Shown: positions 1 to 14,174, numbered from the stretch's first letter. The stretch is 64,000 bases of DNA from Nereocystis luetkeana (GCA_031213475.1 JARUPZ010000019.1:3684770-3748769), one strand, 5' to 3'. Translations and numbers: made by a program. The notes: generated by a model from the sequence alone, not told the origin.

Positions 1-926
1 TTTTTTTTTTCGCTGCTGGAAAAGCTCTGCTGTAGATGTCGCAGCAGTAGTAGTGGTGGCTGCTACGAGAAGCTCTGTGTTGGACAAAACATGTCAGTTG
101 CAGATTTTTCGTCTTCATATTATGCCGAATTTCGAAGTGGGGAACCAGAAAACACACAACAAAACCGACAACGTGTACAGAGGATTCAAGGGTTAGACCG
201 ACAAGCCGAGCGTATAGCGACGCTGACCCTGGCCTCGAGCGTCCTGCTGCTGCTGCTGCTGCTAACGATTTTTTGTTTCTTGAAATAACGAACCCAAACG
301 TCACGGATACATATGACCGCGTACGCAGATGTTCGTTCGTTTGTTGGTTCAGCACAATAATTCGTATTCGCCCAGCATGATGCATCGCAGATATGACTAC
401 TGCAGGTACTGAGGTCGCGCCTCATTACTATTAATACCAATTACCAGCGTATACACACTTTGCAAAGGAGGGTTTGGTAGGGCTCGTACTCTGGGGATAC
501 ACGGGTCCCACCCGAGTATGTCCGAAACACCTTTTCGTACCCGAGTACCCTAGATATCCCCCACTAAACACTGTAACACACCCTGAAACAATTATATATA
601 TGTATGTTGTCGTTCACCCTTGCGGTTACCGCACCGAGAGAGCAACCCACTCCCTCGTTTTCCCCCCTACAAGTGTGCATATTAAGCAGGGAAGCTGTAG
701 AGGTCAATGGATATACTCAGCTGATGTTTTTTTTTAGTTTTTGCATCAATATAAACGTAGATTTTTGTCCCTATTATACGTCGTAGTGCACACTTGACCC
801 TTGATCCCATCCATTCCCACACTGACTGACGCATACCAGGTATGAACTTGATTCCTCCGCTCGCTCTGTTTTTTTTTTTATCGTGCTCTCGCGATTCGTG
901 TATTTTTATTCGTGGTCGACGGATCA
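1..926. other. Upstream region: spacer, promoter and/or 5' exons undetermined
   Basis: No recognisable conserved coding sequence lies between the left edge and the first clear UBR4 exon. It contains a short ORF (91-288), one TACCAGGTA palindrome (834-842) and T-rich stretches (873-882 and around 902-907). The T-rich stretch before 944 followed by TTCCCAG could be an intron 3' end, which would make 944 rather than 927 the start of the first exon seen here and place earlier exons upstream. I could not define a TATA box or transcription start. Confidence 0.4.
91..288 (+). CDS. Candidate 65-aa protein or terminal exon with C-terminal membrane segment
   Basis: The ORF starts at an ATG and ends in TAA. 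Its N-terminal 40 residues are polar and rich in Gln and Arg. The last 20 residues form one hydrophobic helix with a Leu7 run (encoded by a CTG repeat), followed by Cys, Phe, Leu, Lys. That is the layout of a tail-anchored protein, or of the last exon of an upstream gene whose earlier exons are outside the window. I recognise no family. The CTG microsatellite alone could produce the hydrophobic run, so this may be non-coding. Confidence 0.25.
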   Translation: MSVADFSSSYYAEFRSGEPENTQQNRQRVQRIQGLDRQAERIATLTLASSVLLLLLLLTIFCFLK

Positions 927-3596
927 ATGACTGCTGTTCCCAGCGTGCTGGAAGGGGGCATCGCTCTACACCTCTCGCCTGCCGACGTGAATGTGGCGGT
1001 TCGTATCGTGGAAAGGTTGGCACTGCAGGCGCCCTCGAAGTCGCTCGGTTACGGTGGCAGCAGCAGCGGTGGTAGCAGTCGACGCAGCATTAGCGGTGGC
1101 GGCGACAAGCCAGGGCCACCAGCCGCGACGTACTGGCCGTCAATGCCCGTTCCGCATCTCGAAGACGCAGCGTTCGGGTTCGCGGGGGACAGTCTGACGT
1201 CGTTACGCACAGCTACGAGTCAGCTTTTGGCCATTCAAGCAATAGATGCGGCCAGGGCGGCGGCAGCGGCTACGGCTGAGACGGGTGATTCGGCAGGTGA
1301 AGGGGCAAGTAGTGTTGGCCCCGCTGCCGGAGACCATGGGGCACGCTTGGCTTCTTCGCTTGGACGGGAGTCTCTGCAACTGGACGGTGGCCTGCGGTCC
1401 GGGGCGCCGGCAGGGACGGGTGCGGTTGGAACCAAGCCGTCTCTCTGCCTGGTGGCGGGGGATGCGCTAGGCGCGAGACTGCTGGGGTGGTGCACGGTGG
1501 CGTGTCGGTCGCCGCAGTGGCGCGGGTTGTTCTCGGGGCGTGGTCTGGCGTCGCCTGCTTCGCAGGCGGCGGCGGCGGGGGAGGTGGCGGAACCGTCACC
1601 GGTTGGCGGAGGCGGCGCAACCGGGGCTAGCGCGGGCACGAAACGAACCGCGCAAGACATGGATGAGGCTTCTGCGGTAACGATGGCGAAGGGCGAGGAG
1701 CCCGGGCGAAGTGAAGAGCCGTCGGTGCCCGCTGGGGATCCCATGGACCACGACGACGAGACTTGCCGCCCGGATAGCGGCGACGAAGGTCGACGAGGGG
1801 GAATGGAGCCCGAGACGCAGAGCGACGATGGCGGAAAGACGCCGCCGGGCATGACGCAGCTTCTATGCGTTGTCGGCCAGATCGTGCACGCCGTCCAAGA
1901 GCACAGCATAGCCCTCGCGGCGGCGCGGGAGCGTGCGGGCGGGGTCATTTTTTTTCCGGGCCGAGTGGGCGGCGCGCGGGGCTTCGACGTTCGCGCTCGG
2001 GAATCGTCCGGCGCGGTGCAGGCCCTCGTCGGAGCCCTGGCCGACGCGGTGTTGGACGTGTTCTCGGACCATATGGCCGACCCGGCTCTTCACTGTCAGC
2101 TTCGTCGAGATGCTGCCAAAGCCGCGACAACGACGGCAATATCGGGTGCAACGCCGATATCAGACGTGGTTCCGCTTGTGGATGGCGCTTCGCCCGCGGA
2201 GACGGTGGGTCTGAGCGTTGAGCTCGTGGGCGACATGGCGTGGCTATTCTCTTCGCTCGAGCCGGAGGCAGGCGCGGGTAGCGCGGACGGCTCCGGCGGG
2301 GGGGCTGAACGGGGATCTGCCGAGAAGACCGCCCCCTCGGCCCCCCTGCTGTCGTCTGCGCTGTCGTGCTGGGTCGCGGGACGCCTGCTCGCGTGCATGC
2401 CGGGGCGAAGCCAGTTGAACTATGCCTTGGGGCTTGTACCTTCTGCAGTATCGGGCGCGGGTGCTTCCCTTGAGGGCTCCGGCGCGCCTCCTATGCGTCC
2501 CCTTCCTACTAGGCTCGCGTGCTTTGCTGTGAGCACCCTCGTGGAAAATGTGCGCGCTGCGATCGAGAAGAGCTTCGAAGACACCGAGTCTGGTGCGCTG
2601 CTTAAAACGGAGGAGTCAACCGCGGCATTCGCGTGCGCCGGGCGTACGACGCCCTTGTACCGTATCGCTCTCATCACGGAGCAAATGCCGGCGTGGCGCG
2701 ACAGGCGGCGGCAACGGCAGCGTCGGCCGGCGCAACCGCTCGTTGGCCCGGAACCCCGCGCGGAAAGCATAGAGGCCGTAGGCGCGGTAGACGCGGTAGG
2801 CGTCGCAGGCATGGCAGGCACCGCAGGTGCCGCCGTTTACAACGAAGCTGAGGCGACTTCGGCGGCTGGGCTCGCCGCGGCCACTGAGGTGCTTGATGTC
2901 CTCGTCGCACTTCTGTGCAGCGCGGCGGAGCATGACCGCCTTGGCGCGACCCGACGAGGGCACGCCGAAGCCGCGGGCGCTCAACGTAGGCCAACGAGGT
3001 ACACCGTGGGGTCCGTAGGCTCCCTGATCGGACCGGCCCTGCACGCGATGTCCAAGCTTCTTGACCACTCGGGTTCGACTCTGGCCTTCGGCGACGAAGG
3101 GTCAAGCCAGACCAGTTCGTCCTCGGCTCGACCGGCTTTGATGGGCCGGGCGAAAAAGCGCCGCGGGTCGTCGCCCGGCCGCGCTGGCGGTAGCGTACAC
3201 ACGCCGTCTCCCGCTTCCGCAGCCGCTGAAGTGAGATGGGCTGCTCTCGCAGGGCTGCGGTCTCCGTCGTGTTTGGACCGTGTTCACATTGCTGGTATGC
3301 TTCTGGCGTGGGAACCTTGGCACCCGTGGATGGGTAGGGTTTCGGGGGCAGCAGAGGCGTCGGCGGCTGGAAAGGCGTCTTCGCTCTCCGCTAAGCATTC
3401 GCGGAGTTGGCAGACGTTCATGTCTCTAGCGAGTCTGGTTGCGCAGGCATGCATCTCGCCCAGGCCACGACCTCCGCCGGGTATGGGTCTGACGGCGCTC
3501 GTAATGCAAACCGTGGTGTCTTTTAGGGCAGTGGGCGGTAGCCCTGTGGCCCCCGTGCGGTTCTTGGATATGCCCGCGGTCCTGTTTCTCTGCAAG
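927..3596 (+). CDS. UBR4: UBR4 exon 1 (residues 1-890)
   Basis: This encodes the N-terminal alpha-helical region, interrupted by Gly/Ser/Ala and acidic linkers (around 1050-1120 and 1560-1830). LGWCTVACRSPQW resembles the LGAWCLLNS helix of animal UBR4. The donor is CTGCAAG|GTGAGG, phase 0. The ORF runs on to 3716 but that part is intron. The 5' limit is uncertain: ATG 927, or an acceptor TTCCCAG|C at 944 with earlier exons upstream. Confidence 0.75.
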
Positions 3597-6500
3597 GTGA
3601 GGGTTGCACAAGGGACGGCAGGGTGTTGGCGCGTGGTGGATGTATCTTACGATTCGGTGGCGGTGTCAAACGGTCCGCACCTTGTCGCGTTCCGCGATTT
3701 GACTCCGTCGTGAGAGGCACGTTGGAGTGAGACAGTCCACGATATCTACAGCCGGGCAGACTTCAACACGACGTATGGGTCTTTTTGCGTGTGGGCGAGG
3801 CCCTGCTGACCCGGATATATGTCAAACTTCGCTCCTTACCTTTGCCAAGCTCTTTCCTCTATGGGTATTTGGGAATGGCGCTGTACGAATCTCGCCTGGT
3901 CTTTTAGTTGGCAGATCCGGTAAATCCTTGCACGACACTATTGTAGTATCAGTATCGCTGTAGCGTTGATTTGAGCTGTTATGAAGGGCTTTTTGTCTGA
4001 TTCATCGGTTGTGCTGCTCCTGCGCTTCATCCTGTATATTTTGTGTCCCTCATCCTCATATACCCGGTGATGTTCCATTCGAACTTGAGGGTATTGGCGC
4101 ACAACAATTTTTCTGTACTGTAGCTTTTAGTCGGTCGGCCCGCAATTTGTCCCCCATCTATTTATCGTTTTTTTTTTCATATCACGAACCGGAAAACTGT
4201 TGCAATATTGCCCTTCTTGACGAGCGATAGTGCTGGTACCCGGGTTGGGGGATACTGACCTGAGACCGTCTTGCTCGATGTCTCCGCATTGACGCTGTCA
4301 CAGGTCGAGAATTTCCTTTCCGCATCCAAGGCAACAGAGGACAAGGACTCTACCAAGCGCATGTCCCACCTTCTGTGGGAGCGCTTTTTGGCGGTGGGCC
4401 AGTCTCACACTCTCGCGTATGAGTGGGGGACGGCTGGCGGCAGCGGCGGTGGTTCCGCGACCGGACAGGGGGAGCCAGGGGCGCGCGACGGAGCCGCAGC
4501 GGCCGCCCCGCAGAGCAGTTTCCCGCCTCGCAATGCCATCTTCCGCCACCACGCCCAGCTTTTAGCCAATGCTTATTACCAGCAGGACGCGCAGGCCCGA
4601 CGCACCTTGCTCGCGGCGCACTTGGAGCTCATTCGTAAGCTGGGGGCTATCGTGGTTACCGAGGAACCGTCGGCGGAGGAAGGCTCGTCCATCCTGCGGC
4701 GTGTTCCTCCCCCGCATAGCCTCCAGCTTCTCCTCGCTCAGTGCATGGTTCTCGCGGAGTTCATGCTCCGCACCCTCCACGACAGCGATCGGTCCCTGTC
4801 GTTGGCTGGGCGGCTCAGCAGCGACCTGGCGCGCCTGCCGGAGCTTCCTGCTGTTGCAGGTGGCCTAGACGCCAGCGTCGGTGTCACCTCAAGAGCGGCC
4901 GAGCAGCGCTCCCGCTATCTGTCGGTTTTCGAGGCCGACGAGGAGGCCGGTGTGATGGCCTGGCACGAGCGGCCTGGGGCGGCCCGCGCGAGCAGTCGGG
5001 CTCTGTTCTCGGAAATTTCTCCCACAGGGTATGTTGGGTGGCACGAGGCGTGGCTCAGCGTGCTGACGGCGGCGGCGGCGTCGACCTCCGAGGACGCGGA
5101 GTACCTGTTTTTCTGCGCTTGGAGGCTGCTTGGCACGTTACCCCCAGAGCAGCTGTCTCATGGGGGCGAAGTTGAAGGGGAAGGTGGCGATGAACCGCCC
5201 GCAAGGAGCGTAGCCCGCCTGGGGCCTGGCGTGGGGGGTATGGCGCAACTGCGCTCCTGTTTGTTGGGCTTGCAGACGAATGTCGGGGAGTGGGGCCTCC
5301 TATCTCCTTCTTTCTCGGCGGCTCTTTCCACGATGCGCGAGGGGGCGCCGGGATGGTTTCAGGTCGAAGCGCGGGAACTGGCGGAGGCCATGGGCGGCGG
5401 GGCTACTCGGACGACGTCCCAGAGCGATACGCTAGCGCGCCAGCTGCGCGTCCACGGCCTGGTGGAAGCGTTTGCAGTGTACGCTCGTGCTGCCTTAGCA
5501 TCGGCCGCGGAGCAAGGAAGCGGGTTGATAGGTGGCTCCGACAACCTAGATGTCACGGAGGGCCGCGGCTCCTCCTCCTCGGAAGACCGAGGTCATCCCA
5601 CGTCCGAAGGTGGTGGCCGGGCGGGCCGTGGAAGTGATAAGCTTGTAGAGCTGTCGCTTGGGCTTGTTCGGTTGGCGGAAGAGTGCTTCCGCTACTACCA
5701 TCGAACGATCGAGGGCGCTCTGGCCGCACTCCATGTCGTCGGGGAGCGCGAACAGCTCGGCGAGAGCCCCAATCGGGGTGTACGGGGCTCGGTCGATGAG
5801 ACTGACGCTTCTGGTCTGGGCCGCGGCCGTGCAGGAGCTGGCGCCGGTAGCTACCGAGCAGAGGACGGAGACGCCGCGGCTTTGGCGCAGATTCCGGCGG
5901 AGCTTGCGGTGCCAATTGCGCTGCTGGTCCAGTGCCATACGCTGTCTACGTCGTTAAGCCGGCTGACGTGGCTGGGCTGCGACCTCTACCTCGTGGGGGG
6001 GCTCCATTCCGAGCTCAACTACCCCGGCGAGGAGACAATGCTGGAGAAGCTGTCCCCGTGGCACAGAAAGGCGTGCACCCGCTCAACCTCGCGGCGCTCT
6101 CAGTGTGCCAGCAAAGCGTCGGCCCCCTTCGCAGAATCGGACGAGCTCTGGCCGGAGACGGGGGCCAGGAGCAGGGATGCCGGTAGCGGGCCGCGCAGAG
6201 GGAGAGATGCACGCTTGCCGCAGAAGTGGGAGGTCATGATCACCGGCGCAGCGTGGCTCACGATGGCGTCTACGCAAGCACTAGACGTTGCCGCCACCAA
6301 ATTTGCCCGTGGCGCCCAGGCCTCGGTTGTGGCGCGGACAAGTGGCGGTGCCAAGGCGGATAATGAAATTGCGAACGTAAGCGATGGCGACGCGGTTCTT
6401 GCGGCGCAAAACGTAGATGGGGTGGTGGACTGCGCCTCCAGGCTTTCCGTCTCGGCGAGGTCTATGCTCAACGCGGTCTTGCTCAGTCTGTCGGCGCTCA

Positions 6501-9500
6501 CCGACGCCCTGTCATCCGCGGGAACTCCTGTCGCGTCGACGAGGCGGACGAAGGCCCTGCTGGGTGAGAAGTCCGCAGGCAGCGCGGAGAAGGAGGCGGC
6601 CGCTGCCGGCGAAGCCTGGTCAGCGATAGCGTTCCGCGCGGTGGCTCTATGGGGCGAGCTGTCAACAAAGCCGTGGTGCAAATGGTTTGCCCCTCAGTGC
6701 GGCCGAGCCTTCGAGAAGTTGGTTTGGGGGTCCGACCGGAAGTGGGCGACTGGTTCCGGCACCCACGCGGAGCTCAAACGAGAGCTGGCACGAGAATCAT
6801 TGTATCTGTGGAAATCGGTGACGGGTGCGTGGCAGGTGCGGCGGGCGGACACGCTGGTCCGTCTGGCCTTGGACGGAGAGGCGGGTGAGCAGAACGCGAT
6901 GGACGACGGCGCGTTGGTGGAAGAGATGCGTGTCTGCAGCAAGGCTGCCCTGGAGGAGGGTTTGGAGCAACTGCTGGGCTTGCTCGCCATGCCGAACACG
7001 GCCGGTGACGTGGTCAATTTCTACGGTGGCGATCTGGCCGTCGCCGAGGGGTGCGTTTCTTCTGCCGCCGCAAAGGTTGCCCACGCAATCGCGGCGGCCG
7101 CGCCTCGTTACCCGCCTACCACTTCCGCGAGGGTAGCGTCAAGCACGACCGAGGAGTCAGCGCCCATGGAGGTGGAGACTACGACGCCCGCATCTCAAGG
7201 CGATCTCCTCGTAGGCCGTGGTGAAGTGTCCACACTCACGTCGCTCCTTGAGCGCCCGGGGTTCTCGGGTTACCTCCCCAAGGTGCTGCTGGTGCTGCGA
7301 ACGGCCTTGGAGGCCGAAGCAAGCGCGTGCAGTACACCGTCACCGTCCGCAGCGCAAAAGGGACGGCGCCGCCCTCTCGCCGCTGCCGTTGCCGCCGCCC
7401 TCAGCGGCCGGCCGGAGGGGATTCTTGAGGCGCTGGTGACGGGAGCTGTGATGCCGCAGCAGCCGAACGCGGTCGGTGGGCAAGTGCGGGGAACGGAGAA
7501 CGCCATGGTCGTCCTCAGCCTGGTCGTCGGGTACCCTGGAGCCGGCGGAGTCGCCGCTGGAGAGGGACAGGAGGCCTTCGGGCTGGACCAGAACGTTCTG
7601 CGGAAGCGTCTCATGCAAGCGCTTTTGCGTACGGTGGGGTCGTGGGCGGGACAACGGGCCGGGCATGACCCTCGCAGGAGTTCTTCGCCGGGCAAGAGGT
7701 GCGAGCACGACGGGAGGAAGGGAGAAGGGGCTGTGGACCTGGCCAGCCTGTCTCTGTGGCTGGCCTCGAAGGATGGCATGTTTGCGGAGCTCGCGGTGTC
7801 GGTGATGGGCGTAGCGCGTGGGCTCGTGCGCACGCTTGAGGCGCGCGGGAGCGCGACAGATGAGATGGAGACGGACACACTCGCGGCTGAACAGGAAGGA
7901 GAAGAGGAAGAAGCGGCTCGCTCGCTCGCGCGATGCCTAGAGTTGTTGGCAACCGTGCTGAGGCCGCCTGGGGGTTCGTCTGTGGATGAAAGCGATACGG
8001 ACTCGGAGGACGCTGATTCGTTGCCAAGCGTGGGTAATTTTTTCGTCGGACCTGATGACGTGGATAGAGGGATCTCGGTCGCCGGTAGTGCCGAGGGGGC
8101 GTTAGCAGTGGCTGGAGCCGACCCACGGCAGGAACCGCCGTTGGTGTGCACCTTCGTTTCGAACCAAAGACAGTTCGTGAAGCAGCACTGGTACCACTGC
8201 TATACGTGCAACCTGGTGGTCGACAAGGGGTGCTGCCGACTGTGCGTCCGTGTGTGCCACCGCGGCCACGATGTCTGCTATGCCCGCCTCTCCTGCTTCT
8301 TTTGCGACTGCGGAAGCGGCACCGCGGAGAGCGCCGCCGTAGACGGCGACACGCCGCCGCCCTCCCTCGAAAATTCGCCGGCTTCGTCCGCTGGTGTCGA
8401 CGCGCTAACCGGCTCCCCGCCTGCCCCAAGCGGTGGAGGCGCCGCTTGGAGCGGCGCGGGCGGCGCGAGTGGCGCCCAGGAGGGCGGCCGCACCAAGTGC
8501 GATTGCCTCAAGGCGCGCACGAAGCGAGAGCTAGACTCCATCCTCCACCCTTCCCCAGCTGCAACAAAGGCTGTCGCTGGCGATGTGGACTCGGCAGCTG
8601 GCCAAGCGCGAGGGTGGTCACGCAACGGGCGCATGGCCAGCTTCCGAAAGCAGGGGGGTGCTAAAACTAGTGGCCGCGGGCGCCTGAGCCGAGCGACTGT
8701 GTCGCGAACGAAAGCGGCCGCACGGGCCGCCGTAGCGGCAGCCGCGGCAGCGGTTGAGTGGCGGGATTCTCCAGCTCAGGTGGCGTCCATGCGCGCGGCT
8801 CTCTTTGGCGATGGGGGGAGAAGCTCCGTCATCATGGAGGATCTGCATGCTGCGCACTCGGTTCTGCTCGCCAGATTTAATGCCATGCGCGAAACGGTGG
8901 GAGTCTCTGGAAGGGACGTCACAGGCGACGGAGAGGGCCGTGGCCACCATACCTTCGGCAGGAGCAGGAGCGTTGGCGCCGCTGGAGCCGCCGTAGTGCG
9001 CCCGTGGGATGCCCTTTGCGAAGTGCCCGACGCTGGCGGCATCTCTGCGACATTTCCTCCGGCGTTGCAGCCGGCGGCCTTCCTGCGGTGCCGGGCGCTG
9101 CTGGACCCGAACGGCAGAGTACCGGCGTACCCGCTTTTGGCACCGGCGCGCCTCGTTAGGAACGGAAGCTTGGATGTCCGCCTCCCGAGCGAAGGAGCGC
9201 GCGCGAGGCAAGACCGAACCGCCATGGCCCTGCACGGAGTGGTGCGCCGTAATCTGGCGGCAAGCTCCTGCGGAAAGATGGCGGTAGCAGAGGGTCAGAA
9301 GGTGCTCATAGTCGATCCGGTAGGCGTGCTGGCGTTGCGCTACGCGACTGCGGCCGGCGGCGGTGGCAGCGGCGGTGGGGGCGGGGGCGGAGCCGGGGCA
9401 TCTGGGGCTAAAGTATCGACGGCGGCTTCCTCGGCGCCAGGGTCGCGCATGGCGTCCTCCCCTCTGACCAGCCCTGCGGACTCGCCCGTCGACCGCAGTC

Positions 9501-12500
9501 ACCTGTGCGTCGTGTCAACGATGGCGGTGGGTTTCGACGTTACGGGCATGGCGTTCAACCCGGCGAACGAGCGGCACCTTGCGGTCTGGGGTCTGCGTCA
9601 GTGCTGCGTGATTGTACTGAACTCGCGCGGCGTGGCGCTGAGGCGTGTACAGGTGGGAGTCGGGGGTCGCTGTCTGTTGTGTAGGTTATCATCCTTTTTG
9701 TTTATTTTTGTTTTTGTACGGGTCAAAGAGCTGCGTAGTTTTTGGTCCCGTTCTCGTTGGCCGTCTTCGGTCGGTGTGTATGCATCGCTGCAAGCAACAT
9801 GGTTCCTCAGCGCCATCTGTGCAATTGTAGACTGGTTCCTTGCCTCGAAAGGTGCTGCTCCGACCATGAAGTAGCCAGCATTGGAGTAAAGGGAAAGTTT
9901 GTCTCCGGGCTTTTGCGGGCGATGGTGTATTTTTGATAGATTATCGCAGTGGACTACTGCCGTGGATTTTGTTACAGCTTCAAAAACGATCCAATATATT
10001 TTGAGGCAGTTTGTCCTCGAACCTGGGTACTTCTATATGTACATACAGCAGATACAAAGGGGGGGGGGGGGGTCCCCCTATTTTTACAGCTGTGTTTTTT
10101 TGTATGAAACCTACTCTACCTTTGAAGTATTTTGCCCCCAAATCGTGCGTGCATTTCTGAAGGGACAATTAAGCGCCGACGTAGTTGTTTTTTTCGTCCG
10201 TGAGTGAGCCTCTTCTTCTTGCCGCGAGGCAAATGCTGTCGTGCATCAAAACAACCAACTCCTCCTCCCACCATCGTTCCCCTCCGACGGGTATGATGCA
10301 TGATACGCGCGCAGGTTAACCTCTCTTTCGGTGCGTTTGGATCGGCGGGAGGGAGTGGCGAGACTGGCAGAAGCGTCGGAGGCGCTGGTGTCGGCGGAGA
10401 GGATTGCAGCACGTGTGTGCTGAAGGCCATTTGGGTACCACGATCGCAGGTACTGGTATGGAAGGCCAGTTGTTTTGGGGGGAGGGGGCGAGAGGGGGTG
10501 TACTCATGTCATGCATGGCCGTAGTCGGCGGGAGTGGGGGGGAGCTTAGGGTCATTTCGTTCGTGCTTGTGGAACAGCGGTGTGTACCGGCATTGACGTT
10601 CTAGAGAACGTCATGTTTTTTTTCACCCGTGACTCATTGTGGACCCACACACACACCCGAGACCCCGTAGGGGTTATTTGTGTGCCTGGTACCTGCTAGT
10701 CAGCAGCCAGTCGAGTTGTAGGGTTAATGGAACAGATTAAGACAGGATTAAGACAGAAGGAAAATAAGTGAGCCACATACGCTCGTATGGCGATTTGTGG
10801 GCTGGGCAATTCCAAAGCATACCTGCAGCATCGCAGCGAAAAACACGGTACCCACCTTAGAAATGCACCTGCTTTTGGAAGACAAACTTACTTGAAGTTA
10901 TATAGAAGTCGACGCGAGTCGACAAGGGAAGAAAGGGCTCAAGTCTTTTCTCGATAAAAATGCAAGACACGGCTCGTTGTGGGGAGGGCTCAGAAGAGCC
11001 GGCTACGTGAATCCCGGATCTTAGTTACGACTAGGAAGGAGAGAAAAGAAGGACGACGATAAATTGAATGGGAAAAAAAGAGTCCCGAATCGATTTTTGG
11101 AGTAGTACGTACCTGGTGCATGTGTTAGCACTGATTCTTTGCGCACGTGGCCTCGTTGCGGCTTCTACTCGAGATCCTATATATACGCGACTGACTGATT
11201 GTCAACCAGGCAACGAAAAAACATGTTGCTCTCGCTTTTGATTTTTTTGTCAATGTCTTGATCGAAAACGACACCGACGCCAACGCCAACGCGCCGCAGG
11301 TCTTACTAGCGGCGGTCTGCACGCAGTTCATCCGGGTCTACGATCTCTCCACCGACGCCGCGGCTCCGGTTCACACCTTCTACCTGCCGGCGACGGCGGA
11401 GGATGCCTCGGGCGACGGGGTTGGCTCGTGCATACGCGACGTGGAACTGGTCCCCTCCGAGCCGGCTCCGGCTCCGACGGCCTCTTCGTCCACGATGGCT
11501 CTTTCGGGCCAGGCCGCGGTTGAGGGATCTAGGGAAGCGACGGGCACTCTCCTGCCCCCGCTCATGGCGACGGCTATCGTACTCACGGGCGCTGGGCGGC
11601 TGTACAGCAAGGGGCTGCTGGCCCCGAGGAAGTCGGCGGCAGCTGACGGCGGCGACGATGGCTATGCCCACGACGGAGAGATTCGCCACAGGATTGTGAT
11701 CCCGCCAGGGCTGGAGGAGGAAGAAGCAGAACCCGCAGTAAGAGCAGGGGGTGGAGAGGGAGGTGGTGGGGGTGATGGTGGTGGTGGGGGAGACGGAGGC
11801 GCTGGAGGACGGGGAGGTGGAGCCGGCGGTGCAGGCGGCGCGCGCGGTGGCAGGGCGGACGGTAACAACAACAACGAGGGCGGAGGCCGTCGCGGCCGCA
11901 GTGAGAGTGTAGGCGGGGTAAGCGCGGATGCTGGCGGCAGCGGCAGGGAGGATGAGGATGTGGAGTCGCCGGCCTCTGCTCCGGAGTCCCCGAGCTACCT
12001 CTACCTCAACGCGTTTGCCGGCTGCGACTTCGACGACGGAGGCAACGAGTCCCCGGACGAGGGCCATGTGTTCGCGGAGCCAGGTTTGCGGCGCCGTGGT
12101 TGGAACGCGGCGGCGGCATCCGCCGCCGCGGCGTCCTCTTCCGCCGCGGCTGCGGCCTCTGCTGCGGAGGCTGTCCTGGCGATATCCCCCCTCCGCCTGG
12201 CGAGGGCGTCTGCCCAGGCGGCGGAGACTGCCTCCGCTTCCTTCGGCGCGCTCCACTTTTCGGGCCGGATGTGCCTCCTCGTGGTCGCACGCGGAGGGAA
12301 ATCTACCCTCGCGTTGAGACTGGATGGCGCGGGCGCCGAGACGAAGGTGTCGGGGGGGTTTGTTCTTCTCCCGCGCTGCAATGGTGGGGGGGCTGGCGGG
12401 GATACCGGTAGTAGAGGTGGTGGTGGTAGCAGTGCGGACGCCGAGGTAACTCCGACAAGCCAAGGCGCTGCGGCGAGCTCCCCGCGTTCTGAGAGAGCGG

Positions 12501-14142
12501 TGGCCGCGGCGGCGGCGGCGTTAGCCCTGGAGGCTAACTCCTGTCTTCCCCCGTACACGCGCTTTTTGGACTATTGGGATGGGGCGGGCGGCTTAGCCGG
12601 GGACAGCGGAAGTGGAGGTGGAGGCGGTGAAGCCGCGACCGTGGCGGCGTCCCTTGTATGCGTGGCCGCTGGAGGGAGCAGGGTGAAGTCGGATCGGGTG
12701 CTTGCGATGAGAATCAGCGGCGGTAGTGGAGAGAGGAATCCGGTAAGCGAAAAACCCCGTCGGGCTGACAGTCTCTTGTCCAATAATTGGTAGCTCCCAC
12801 CGACTCCCTTTGGAGACACACGGAGGTCATCTTGGTTCAACAAGGAAGTGGGCCGAGTCTGAAAATGTTCCCGGTACATTTTTATGGTCATGTACTGCTA
12901 TGATTTCGCCTTTGCCCATAGAAATCTCAGCTTCATTGTATGTGCGCGAGCCGTTCTGGGCCGCAATCCTTCGGCGTGATTGGTGGATGGTGCTCACGCG
13001 TTTGGACCCTCGCCTTTCCCGAGGCGGTGGGTGAACCAGGTTTGAACCGGGGAGTTTGTCGAATCTACCAGGTATCTATTAATACATGGGCGGACAGCTG
13101 GAGGGTAAGGACTACCCCTCGACTGGTCTTCGCTCGGTCTTGGTATAAAACTGGGATAGTACCTTTTTTAGAACTGCAAGAAACTAATCCCACACTACTT
13201 CCTAGTAGTGTTACCTCGATAATTTGTGTGCAATTCTAAAGGGGTTTCATGTGAACGCGCACCCGTCCTTCCGGGGCTTTCTTTACGTCTCCAAACGCAG
13301 GCGGAGCTCGAGCTTCAGCACCTGAAGTGGCCCCGACGAAGCGTTGCTCAGGTCGGCCCTGCAGCGTTTGCCGCCCTGTCCCGCAGTCTCGTCGCCGGAA
13401 CGGTCCAGGGGATGTGCGTGTGTCCACCCCCGCCTGCGGCGTCAACACAGGATGCGGGTGGGGTTGAGGTCGGGGGCGGGCTGGGACTGAGACCGGGCGC
13501 CGCGACGCGCGGCGGCGGCGAGGAGGTTGGCGTTGGTGGCGGTAGCGGTGGTGGCGGCGGTGGTGGGGGTGGTGGAGGCGTAGGCCAGGTTGGGGACAGC
13601 CCCCTTGGGCTTCAAGCACCGTTTGTCACCCCCGTCCTCATGGTGCTCTTCGATAACGGGAGCGTCCAGTGCTACACCAGCCCAGCTCATGTCTCAGCCG
13701 TCGAGAAGGAGCGGACGCGGGCGATGGAGAAGGCGGCTGCCGCTACTGTCGCGGCGGCGAAGGCGGCGAAGGCGGTGGTGGCCACCGTCACCACCGCCGG
13801 CGTCGCCTCGGAGGGGAAGTCCGCTACACAGGCGCTGGCGTCGCCGTGCTCGCCGCCAGCAAGAGAGCACAGGGAGGCGGAGGACAATGAGGACGAGGAC
13901 GCGGAGACAGAGGCGGACTGGGCGTCCTCCGTGGCAGCGGCGGCCGCCATGTCTATCATGGACAAGGCGGAGAGACTACTTCTACGCAGCAGGACAACCG
14001 CGTCCTCCGAGACTTCAGGCGCGCGCGTCTCGGCGGCAATCGCTGCCGCGCGTGCGCGAGACCAGGCGGAGGCCCGCGCCTCGGCCGCCGCAAGGGGTGC
14101 CGGAGGTGCGTCCGAAGGGTCCTCAAGCCATCGCGCTCCGCC

Positions 14143-14174
<32 letters not shown>

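Noticed and set aside
1235-1948. Long minus-strand frames opposite UBR4 exons, here and throughout (for example 7270-8151, 8618-9502, 24335-25648).
   Set aside because: GC-rich third positions of the sense gene open antisense frames. Their translations are Arg/Pro/Ala-rich shadows without recognisable domains.
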